Assembly (NCBI GenBank): GCA_015063225.1
Contig: SUSU01000002.1
Span: 1-64,000, forward strand
Source of the DNA: Thermoplasmata archaeon
GTDB lineage: Archaea; Thermoplasmatota; Thermoplasmata; Methanomassiliicoccales; Methanomethylophilaceae
Reading direction: 5' to 3'
DNA length: 64,000 bases
Position 1 is the stretch's first letter. Every line of letters starts with the position of its first letter. The notes beneath the pieces were generated by a model. That model made no database searches and had not been told where the DNA came from. It worked only from the letters and a program-made list of their open reading frames with translations. Below, piece by piece: positions 56,792 through 64,000 of the stretch. The position numbers and the translations under genes were made by a program.

Positions 56792-58638
56792 CGTCCGCCG
56801 CAGGCGCTCCGGAAGCGAAGGGCGGGAGGCTGGTGGTCCGTAAGGACCCGCCGCATGTGGCCGGTCCCGGCGTGGAGACCAGGCACGGCAAGTCCCTGTT
56901 CACCCCCCTGAAGAAGCTCTTCGCCTATTTCGGTCCGTACAAGTACGCCATCATCGCGGGCGTGGTCCTGACGATGGCGAGCGCCATACTCGCCCTGATC
57001 GGTCCGCAGTTCGTGAGGGAGGTGTCCGATGAGATATTCTCCGGCATCGAGAGCGGCGACATGGACACGGACCTCATCCTCAGGCTCTCGCTCATCGCCT
57101 GCGTGATCTATGTGGTCAGCGTCCTGTGCGGGATAGCGCAGCATTACATCATGCCCGTGACCTCGCAGCGCATCGCCAACCGTCTGCGTGCGGAGATGAT
57201 GCACAAGGTCGACCGTCTGCCGCTGAACTTCTACGATAACAGCAGCACCGGCGACATCATGAGCCGCATCACCAACGATGCGGACAACGTCGGCGACCAG
57301 AGCAGCATGACCTTCGTGTTCCTGTTCTCCGCGACTACCTCCATCGTCGGCTGCATCCTGATGATGATCTACACCAACCTAGTCCTCGGGCTGGTGGCCA
57401 TGGTCCCCCCGCTGGCGGGCTTCGCGTGCATGAGGATCGTGGTCAGGAAGACGCAGCCCCTCTTCGTCAGCCAGTCGAGGAACCTTGGCGCCATGAACGC
57501 CCATGTGGAGGAGAATTACTACGGATACGGCATCGTCAAGGCCTACGGCGGGGAGGCGAGGTCCCGCAGGCGTTTCGACGAGATCAACGACAGCCTCTAC
57601 AACAGCGCCTACAAGTCGAGGTTCATCACCAACACCATCCCTCAGATCATGGGGTTCATGGGCAACCTCGGTTATCTCCTGGTGTGCATCATCGGTTCGA
57701 TGATGATCATCAGCGGCGACATCACCTACGGGGTGGTGATCGCATTCATCCTGTACGTCAGGATGTTCTACACGCCCATGATGATGCTCTCCGATGCCTT
57801 CGCGGGTATGCAGAGCCTCGCCGCCTCCTCCACCCGTGTCTTCGAACTCCTGGAGGCCCCCGAGATGGAGGACGAATCCGAAAAGAAAGGGGTTCCGGAG
57901 GACGTACGCGGAGAGGTGGAGTTCGACGACGTCTGCTTCAGCTACATCGAGGGTACCGAGGTCATCCACGACTTCTCCCTCACGGTGAGGCCGGGGGAGA
58001 AGGTCGCGATAGTTGGTCCGACCGGTGCCGGGAAGACCACTCTCGTCAACCTCCTCATGCGCTTCTACGAGGTCGACAGCGGCGTCATAAGGGTGGACGG
58101 GACCCCCGTTGCCGACATGAGCAGGTTCGCCGTACACTCGATGTTCTCCATGGTGCTACAGGACATCTGGCTCTTCGACGGTACCATCAGGGAGAACCTC
58201 TCCTTCAACATGGGGGAGATCCCGGAGGAGGCCATGGTGTCGGCGTGCAGGGCGGTGGGGATACACGATTTCATCGCATCCCTGCCGGAGGGCTACGATA
58301 CCCGCATAAGCGGCACCTCGGGACTGTCGTCCGGGCAGAAACAGCAGTTATCCATCGCCCGTGCCATCATCCGCGATGCCCCCATGGTGATATTCGACGA
58401 GGCCACGAGTTCCATCGACACCCGCACCGAGAAGTTCATCCAGCAGGCCGTCGGGAAGCTCACGGACGGGAGGACCTCGTTCATCATCGCCCACAGGCTG
58501 TCCACCATCAGGGACTGCGACAAGATCATCGTCATGAACGACGGCAGGCTGGTGGAATCCGGCACGCACGAGTCCCTGCTGGAGGCGGACGGATTCTACG
58601 CGGAACTGTACAACAGTCAGTTCGAGAACTGCGGATGA
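56788..58638 (+). CDS. ABC exporter half-transporter, canonical NBD
   Basis: GPTGAGKT, GLSSGQKQQLSIARA, IFDEATSSID, IAHRLSTI; start overlaps partner stop. Confidence 0.92.
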   Translation: MTSAAGAPEAKGGRLVVRKDPPHVAGPGVETRHGKSLFTPLKKLFAYFGPYKYAIIAGVVLTMASAILALIGPQFVREVSDEIFSGIESGDMDTDLILRLSLIACVIYVVSVLCGIAQHYIMPVTSQRIANRLRAEMMHKVDRLPLNFYDNSSTGDIMSRITNDADNVGDQSSMTFVFLFSATTSIVGCILMMIYTNLVLGLVAMVPPLAGFACMRIVVRKTQPLFVSQSRNLGAMNAHVEENYYGYGIVKAYGGEARSRRRFDEINDSLYNSAYKSRFITNTIPQIMGFMGNLGYLLVCIIGSMMIISGDITYGVVIAFILYVRMFYTPMMMLSDAFAGMQSLAASSTRVFELLEAPEMEDESEKKGVPEDVRGEVEFDDVCFSYIEGTEVIHDFSLTVRPGEKVAIVGPTGAGKTTLVNLLMRFYEVDSGVIRVDGTPVADMSRFAVHSMFSMVLQDIWLFDGTIRENLSFNMGEIPEEAMVSACRAVGIHDFIASLPEGYDTRISGTSGLSSGQKQQLSIARAIIRDAPMVIFDEATSSIDTRTEKFIQQAVGKLTDGRTSFIIAHRLSTIRDCDKIIVMNDGRLVESGTHESLLEADGFYAELYNSQFENCG

Positions 58639-58686
58639 GCGGTTCGACCGATATCCTAATTATAAAGGCCAGCGCTAGTCTGTGGC

Positions 58687-59700
58687 ATGAACAGCGTCAA
58701 GCAGGCCGTCATCATGGTGGGAGGAAGGGGCACGAGGCTACAGCCGCTCACGGATACGCGCCCCAAGCCCGCGCTCCCGGTGATAGACGTCCCCTGTCTG
58801 AAGTACCTCATCAGATCCTTCGCCGATGCGGGGATCACGGAGATACTGCTCGCCTGCGGCTACCGTTCCGAGTACCTCGAGAAGGCCGTCGGCGACGGTT
58901 CCGACCTCGGGGTGACCATCGATTATTCCGTCGAGGACCATCCCCTCGGCACCGCCGGGGCCATGAAGAGGCTGGAATCACGTCTGGACGAGGTGTTCTG
59001 CGCCGCCAACGGCGATACGTTCGCCGACCTCGACCTCAAGGGACTGATCGCGGACCACGTCCGCACGGGGGCGTCCGTCACCATGGCGCTGACCGAGACC
59101 GACAGGCCCACCGAGTGCGGCATCGTCCGTCTCGAGGCCGACGGGGAGATCACCGAGTTCAAGGAAAAGCCGAAGCCCGAGGAGGTGTTCTCCAACCTCA
59201 TCAACGCAGGGGTGTACGTGGTCAACAGGTCTGTTCTGGCATATGTCCCCGAGGGCACGTTCTCCGATTTCAACAAGGACACCTTCCCCGCAATCATGTC
59301 CGACGGGGGCAGGCTCCAGGGCAGGCCCCTCGAGGGCAGGTGGATGGACGTCGGGAGGCCGAAGGACCTCATCGCGGTCAACCTGCTCATGGCCGGGGAG
59401 GCCGGGAAGGGTCCCGGACGCATATCCTGCGACACATCCGGCAACATCTTCGCGGGTGCAGGAAGCACGGTTTCAGGAGGTTCGATGGAGTCCTCGGTCG
59501 TTCTCAGGGGCAGTTCCGTCGTAGATACCCATTTATTAGGAAGTCTTGTTATGGAGAACTGCAAGGTCACCGGCGCCGACATCCGGGACAGTATTCTCGG
59601 AGAGGGATGCACCGTCGGCGCGGCGAAGGTGACCGATTCGGTGATAGCGCCCGGGACAGTAATCCCCGACGGCACCGTTGTCAAGGACAGGAAGGGTTGA
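58687..59700 (+). CDS. NDP-sugar pyrophosphorylase-like (nucleotidyltransferase + left-handed beta-helix), candidate heptose-1-P nucleotidyltransferase
   Basis: MVGGRGTRLQPLTDTRPKPALPV signature, hexapeptide tail. Confidence 0.88.
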   Translation: MNSVKQAVIMVGGRGTRLQPLTDTRPKPALPVIDVPCLKYLIRSFADAGITEILLACGYRSEYLEKAVGDGSDLGVTIDYSVEDHPLGTAGAMKRLESRLDEVFCAANGDTFADLDLKGLIADHVRTGASVTMALTETDRPTECGIVRLEADGEITEFKEKPKPEEVFSNLINAGVYVVNRSVLAYVPEGTFSDFNKDTFPAIMSDGGRLQGRPLEGRWMDVGRPKDLIAVNLLMAGEAGKGPGRISCDTSGNIFAGAGSTVSGGSMESSVVLRGSSVVDTHLLGSLVMENCKVTGADIRDSILGEGCTVGAAKVTDSVIAPGTVIPDGTVVKDRKG

Positions 59701-59703
59701 ACC

Positions 59704-60717
59704 ATGCCCAAGGAATACATCAGAGCAAGGGCTCCCGTACGTATCGGTCTGGCCGGCGGGGGTACCGATGTCGCTCCCTACTGCGTCGAGAAGGGAGGCT
59801 ACGTTTTCAACAGCACCATCAACAAATACGCTTATAGCACGCTCCGTCCCCGCAGGGACAAGCAGATCAAGGTCACCTCCGAGTACTACGGACGCTACAC
59901 CGCTCCTCTCGACGGCGGCCCCCTCCCCCTCGACGGGAACATGGACCTGATCAAGGCGGTCACCAACTACTTCAACCCCAAGGAGGGGTTCGACATGACC
60001 ATCCGTTCCGACGTCCCCGCGGGCTCCGGACTCGGAGGCTCGTCCACCATGATCGTCTCCATGATCGCCGCCATCAGCAACTGGCTCGATGTCGACATGT
60101 CCAAGACCGAGATGTCCGAGCTGGCCTTCCACCTCGAGAGGGAGATCATCGGACTGAAGGGGGGATGTCAGGACCAGTACGCGGCCGTCTTCGGGGGATT
60201 CAACTCGCTCAAGATCGACAAGAGCGGCGTGAACGTCATGCCCGCCCACATCCATCCCGACATCATCAACGAGCTCCAGTGCCGTTCCGTGATGTGCTTC
60301 ACCGGGACCACCCACGATTCCGCGAAGATCATCGAGACGCAGCAGAAGGCGTACAAGGCCGGACAGAACGAGGAGGCCCTCGACCGCTCCAAGGACGTCG
60401 CCATCTGCCTGCGTTCCGCCCTCCGCCACGGGGACATCGACGACTGCGGCGAGCTCCTGGCCGAGTCGTGGGAGTACAAGAAGAAGTTCTCCGGCAGTAT
60501 CACCAACCCCGAGATCGACAAGCTGTACAACACCGCCATCCAGGCGGGTGCCATCGGCGGCAAGGTCTCCGGAGCCGGCGGCGGCGGGTTCATGTACTTC
60601 ATCTGCAGCTTCGACAAGAAGAGCAAGGTCTCCAAGGCCCTCATCCAGGCAGGAGCCACGGTCTCCGATTTCATGTTCGAGCCCGAGGGTGTCATCTCCT
60701 GGAGAGGGGAGCTTTGA
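59704..60717 (+). CDS. hddA: GHMP kinase, D-glycero-D-manno-heptose 7-phosphate kinase-like (HddA)
   Basis: RAPVRIGLAGGGTDVAPYCVEKGGYVFNSTINKYAY, PAGSGLGGSST, GGFNSLKI. Confidence 0.82.
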   Translation: MPKEYIRARAPVRIGLAGGGTDVAPYCVEKGGYVFNSTINKYAYSTLRPRRDKQIKVTSEYYGRYTAPLDGGPLPLDGNMDLIKAVTNYFNPKEGFDMTIRSDVPAGSGLGGSSTMIVSMIAAISNWLDVDMSKTEMSELAFHLEREIIGLKGGCQDQYAAVFGGFNSLKIDKSGVNVMPAHIHPDIINELQCRSVMCFTGTTHDSAKIIETQQKAYKAGQNEEALDRSKDVAICLRSALRHGDIDDCGELLAESWEYKKKFSGSITNPEIDKLYNTAIQAGAIGGKVSGAGGGGFMYFICSFDKKSKVSKALIQAGATVSDFMFEPEGVISWRGEL

Positions 60718-61199
60718 GCGGCGTCAGGGCCGTACTGCTCGACAGGGACGACACCATCTGCCCCGACGTCCCCCACAACGGCGACCCCGCCAAGATGCAC
60801 GTCTTCCCCTTCGCGCCCGAGGCCGTCAGGAGGCTGAACGACGCGGGTTACCTGGTGATCGTGGTCACCAACCAGTCCGGGATAGGCCGCGGGATGTACA
60901 CCGTGGACGACATGGTCGCCACCAACGACGAGATGAAGAGGCAGCTCGCGTCCGCCGGTGCCCGCATCGACGACATCTACTTCTGCCCCCATCTTCCGGA
61001 TGAGGGGTGCGGATGCCGCAAACCCGCCACGGGCATGGGCGAGAGGGCCATCGCCGACCACGACCTCGACCCATCCCAATGCTGGATGGTCGGGGACAAC
61101 GACAAGGACGTGGAGTTCGGGAAGAGGCTGGGGATGAGGACCCTCAAGGTATCCGCCGGATTCACGCTGAAGGACGCCGTCGACACCATCCTCTCCTGA
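60714..61199 (+). CDS. gmhB: HAD phosphatase, D,D-heptose 1,7-bisphosphate phosphatase-like (TTG start)
   Basis: LLDRDDTIC, VTNQSGIGRGMY, CPHLPDEGCGCRKP, MVGDNDKDVE. Confidence 0.87.
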   Translation: MSGVRAVLLDRDDTICPDVPHNGDPAKMHVFPFAPEAVRRLNDAGYLVIVVTNQSGIGRGMYTVDDMVATNDEMKRQLASAGARIDDIYFCPHLPDEGCGCRKPATGMGERAIADHDLDPSQCWMVGDNDKDVEFGKRLGMRTLKVSAGFTLKDAVDTILS

Positions 61200-61257
61200 T
61201 GCGCGTGCGCGGTTGTTTATAAGATGGCGTTAATCTCCCGCGCAGGAGCAAAAGGAA

Positions 61258-61620
61258 ATGTTCGTGATATCCCTCCTTGTGAAGAACGAGTTCGGCGTCA
61301 TGCAGCGCGTCATGGGTGAGTTTACCCGTAACAAGATCAACGTCGAAACCATCGTCGTAGGCAAATGCGAGAAGCAGGGCCGTTCGAGGATGGTGCTCTC
61401 GGTCATCGACGAGGGGGAGGCGAACCTGGTGATGGGGCGCCTGCAGAAACTCCAGGACGTGTACGAGTGCGACCTCGTGCCCGAGTCCGGACAGTCCGCC
61501 TACGCACTCCTCTCCACCTCCAACGGCAACGTCGGCGTCGTCGGCGGTTCCGACCAGGTGGAGGAGCTCATCGAACGTTCAAAACCCGAGAAATACGTCA
61601 AGGCGCTCAACGCGCTCTGA
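61258..61620 (+). CDS. ACT-domain protein, acetolactate synthase small subunit-like
   Basis: MFVISLLVKNEFGVMQRVMGEFTRNKINVETIVVGK. Confidence 0.8.
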   Translation: MFVISLLVKNEFGVMQRVMGEFTRNKINVETIVVGKCEKQGRSRMVLSVIDEGEANLVMGRLQKLQDVYECDLVPESGQSAYALLSTSNGNVGVVGGSDQVEELIERSKPEKYVKALNAL

Positions 61621-61638
61621 CATTTACGAGGCTTCATT

Positions 61639-62565
61639 ATGGAAAAATGCGAGAAGATTTGGCTTGATGGAAAGCTTGTCAACTGGAGCGACGCCAAGGT
61701 CCACGTCCTTGCCCACGCCCTGAACTACGGTACCGGTGTCTTCGAGGGCATCAGGGTCTACGAGACCCCCAAGGGTCCCGCCATCTTCAGGCTGAAGGAG
61801 CACGCCCGCCGCCTCGTCGACGGATGCAAGATGATGGGCTTCGACATGAACATCAACGGCAAGGAGTACGACCTCGAGGCTGTCATGGAAGCTATCCGCG
61901 AGGCCGTCCGCGCCAACAAGAAGGTCGACTACGTCAAGCCCTGCGTCTTCCTCTCCGGGGAGGAGGTCGGTCTGAACCCCGTCGGCGTGCAGACCTCCTT
62001 CGCCATCACCTGTATCTACATGGGTGCCTACCTCGGCAAGGGCGCCGATGCCGGAACCAAGCTCATCACCGCCTCCTGGCAGAGGCCCGACTACCTGTGC
62101 GGACCCGCCGGGGCCAAGGTCAACGGCGCTTACGTCGCCTCCTGTCTCGCCAAGCGCGAGGCCATCCGCCAGGGTGCCGGCGAGGCCCTTATGCTGAACC
62201 GCACCGGGCACGTTGCAGAGTGCACCGGCGAGAACATCTTCATCTACAAGTACGGGAAGATCTACACCCCCGACGCCGGGGCCGACATCCTCCAGGGAAT
62301 CACCCGCAACTCCATTATCGAGGTCGCCAGGGATATGGGCTACGAGGTCATCGAGGGCCCCGTCACCCGCTTCCAGCTGACCTCCGCCGACGAGGTCTGG
62401 ATGACCGGAACCGCCGCCGAGATCGCACCCGTCACCTCCGTCGACGGCCGCATCGTCGGTGACGGCAAGCCCGGAGAGGTCTCCTCCAAGATCCACGCCA
62501 AGTTCCACGAGATCGTGACCGGCAAGGATCCCAAGTACGACTCTTGGCTCGACTACGTCAACTGA
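61639..62565 (+). CDS. ilvE: Branched-chain amino acid aminotransferase
   Basis: YGTGVFEGIRVYET, CTGENIF, GITRNSIIEVA. Confidence 0.95.
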   Translation: MEKCEKIWLDGKLVNWSDAKVHVLAHALNYGTGVFEGIRVYETPKGPAIFRLKEHARRLVDGCKMMGFDMNINGKEYDLEAVMEAIREAVRANKKVDYVKPCVFLSGEEVGLNPVGVQTSFAITCIYMGAYLGKGADAGTKLITASWQRPDYLCGPAGAKVNGAYVASCLAKREAIRQGAGEALMLNRTGHVAECTGENIFIYKYGKIYTPDAGADILQGITRNSIIEVARDMGYEVIEGPVTRFQLTSADEVWMTGTAAEIAPVTSVDGRIVGDGKPGEVSSKIHAKFHEIVTGKDPKYDSWLDYVN

Positions 62566-62575
62566 AACTCAAACA

Positions 62576-62602
62576 GGGGCCGGAAGGCCCCTTATCTTTT
62601 TT
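62576..62602 (+). terminator. Stem-loop (GGAA loop) plus long T-tract
   Basis: GGGGCC-GGAA-GGCCCC-TTATCTTTTTTTTTTC. Confidence 0.7.
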
Positions 62603-62652
62603 TTTTCAAAAAACCATCTTCATCGACAGAATGATGATGTCTGGCTCATCCC

Positions 62653-63426
62653 TCAGGATTTGCTCTTCTTCTCCCACGGGTACATCTCATAGTAGTCCAC
62701 GTGGTAGACCTTGCAGAAGAACTTGGCGAGGAATTTCCCGAATTCCCAGAGCTGGTGGAAGGTCATGATGGGGACCTTGGGGTTGAGGTGGGACTCCCCT
62801 TCTGCACGGGTGCCGAAGACGTAGCGGATGTAGGAGATCTTTAAGGTCTTCTCGTTGAACTTCATCAGGTCCATGAGGACCTTCCATCCCCTCAGTTCGA
62901 ATGAATCCCAGTTGTTCCTGATCTCGTCCCTGAAGGTATCGCACCTCAGTGCGAAGAGGCCGCTCATCATGTCCTTGGTGGTGTATTTCCTGTGGAGGAT
63001 GAAGAAGAGCTTGCAGAACGCCTCCACGACCTCGGACCCCATCGCCCTCTTGAATCCCATGGACATCCTGCTGGTCCTGACGCCCACGCAGAGGTCCGCG
63101 CCCTCCTCCATTTTGCCGAAGAGGTCCTTGAGCGAGGAGATGGGGTGCTGGAAGTCGCAGTCCATGCACATGGCGTAATCGGTATCCGCGATGGCGAAAC
63201 CCTCGAGGACGGATGCGCCGAGCCCCCTTTTGGCGGGGTCCCTGACGTAGATTGTGGTTAGGGGGTCGTTGAGTTCGCGGACGAGTTCGATGGTGCCGTC
63301 CGTGGAATTGTCGTCCATGAAGAGGACCTTGAAGTCAGGATAGGCCTCGCGGATGGCCTTGGCCATATTGACAACGTTCTTCGACTCGTTGTAGGTCGGG
63401 ATGACGACGGTCATTGTTCCTGACAT
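62653..63426 (-). CDS. GT2 glycosyltransferase, dolichol-phosphate mannosyltransferase-like
   Basis: TVVIPTYNESKNV, FMDDNSTDGT, CMDCDFQHP. Confidence 0.9.
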   Translation of the reverse strand: MSGTMTVVIPTYNESKNVVNMAKAIREAYPDFKVLFMDDNSTDGTIELVRELNDPLTTIYVRDPAKRGLGASVLEGFAIADTDYAMCMDCDFQHPISSLKDLFGKMEEGADLCVGVRTSRMSMGFKRAMGSEVVEAFCKLFFILHRKYTTKDMMSGLFALRCDTFRDEIRNNWDSFELRGWKVLMDLMKFNEKTLKISYIRYVFGTRAEGESHLNPKVPIMTFHQLWEFGKFLAKFFCKVYHVDYYEMYPWEKKSKS

Positions 63427-63451
63427 GATAATCCCCGTGATTGCTCCGAGA

Positions 63452-64000
63452 TTAATTACTTGGCGGTTCTTGGGCATCCCCGTCCAATCCTTTCCTCTTC
63501 TTCACGATGACGGAAGCGGCGACGCTGATGCCGATGACCGCGAAGATCATGATGATCGTGAACAGTTCGGCCTGCGAGGAGCCGAAGAAGCTGTAGAAGA
63601 AGTCCGCGAGGAGCATGATGAACCCGTATTTCACGACGCATCCGATGACGATGTACGCCGCGGATTTGTAGGGGTTCCACTTCGATATGGCTATGAACGC
63701 CCCCGCGAAGGGGATCATGGGGGCTATGCGGTTGAGCAGTAGCAGTCTCTCGTCGCCGAGGAGGAGGAACTTCGTGTACATGTTGATGAGTTTCTCGATC
63801 TTCCTGGGCACGCGCACGTGCTTGACGACGTAGTACAGGGAGAAGATCCCCACGAGCTCGGCAAGTATGGCCATCAGGAGGAGCGCCCCGTCAAACGCCA
63901 GCCCGCCGCCGTATTCCTGCCCGCCCATGTAGGCGATGACGAAGAACAGTTCCGGCAGGGTGGGGAACAGGAACGCATCGAGCAGGAAAATGAGGAAGAT
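63452..64000 (-). CDS. Multi-TM VTT/DedA-like membrane protein, 5' end beyond the window
   Basis: Frame stays open to the window edge (IFLIFLLDAFLFPTLPELFFVIAYMGGQ...), NRIAPMIPFAGAFIAISKWNPYKS. Confidence 0.7.
   Translation of the reverse strand: MFLIFLLDAFLFPTLPELFFVIAYMGGQEYGGGLAFDGALLLMAILAELVGIFSLYYVVKHVRVPRKIEKLINMYTKFLLLGDERLLLLNRIAPMIPFAGAFIAISKWNPYKSAAYIVIGCVVKYGFIMLLADFFYSFFGSSQAELFTIIMIFAVIGISVAASVIVKKRKGLDGDAQEPPSN

Noticed and set aside
57426-59837. 803-aa plus-strand ORF
   Set aside because: Shadow frame across the second ABC half-transporter and nucleotidyltransferase; composition (Arg/His/Gly-rich) typical of out-of-frame high-GC translation.

Overview
This 64 kb window is dense, high-GC archaeal chromosome. 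The A-type ATP synthase operon, TFB, PolD small subunit, PriL, Cdc6/Orc1, Spt5, SecE, Gar1 and tRNA-splicing endonuclease mark it as archaeal. Gene content suggests Thermoplasmata, possibly Methanomassiliicoccales, but that is inference. I saw no rRNA, tRNA, CRISPR array or transposon. Main blocks are: cdc6 with a downstream ORB-like motif; the ATP synthase operon (H-I-K-E-C-F-A-B-D plus an extra small membrane ORF); a MetY/MetB/CysK/Rrf2 sulfur cluster; a cdc48 + HTH operon; TFB/Gar1; PurE and split GMP synthetase; SecE-Spt5-L11 // L1-L10-L12 with a secreted lipase-like gene inserted between L11 and L1; a divergent FtsZ-like gene after L12; a glycosyltransferase/archaetidyl-alcohol lipid cluster; malic enzyme with a repeat-rich promoter; and a GmhA / DUF89 / ABC exporter / nucleotidyltransferase / HddA-like kinase / GmhB locus that looks like a complete NDP-D-glycero-D-manno-heptose pathway in an archaeon. 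The strongest leads are the heptose locus, the FtsZ-like protein lacking the GTPase signature, Spt5 with a large N-terminal beta-rich extension, the L1 leader hairpins, the inverted repeats upstream of malic enzyme and of the HTH-cdc48 operon, and recurrent alternating CG/TG tracts beside TATA boxes. Many long antisense ORFs in the track are GC-driven artefacts and are not annotated. All product names come from motif recognition by eye; no database search was run.
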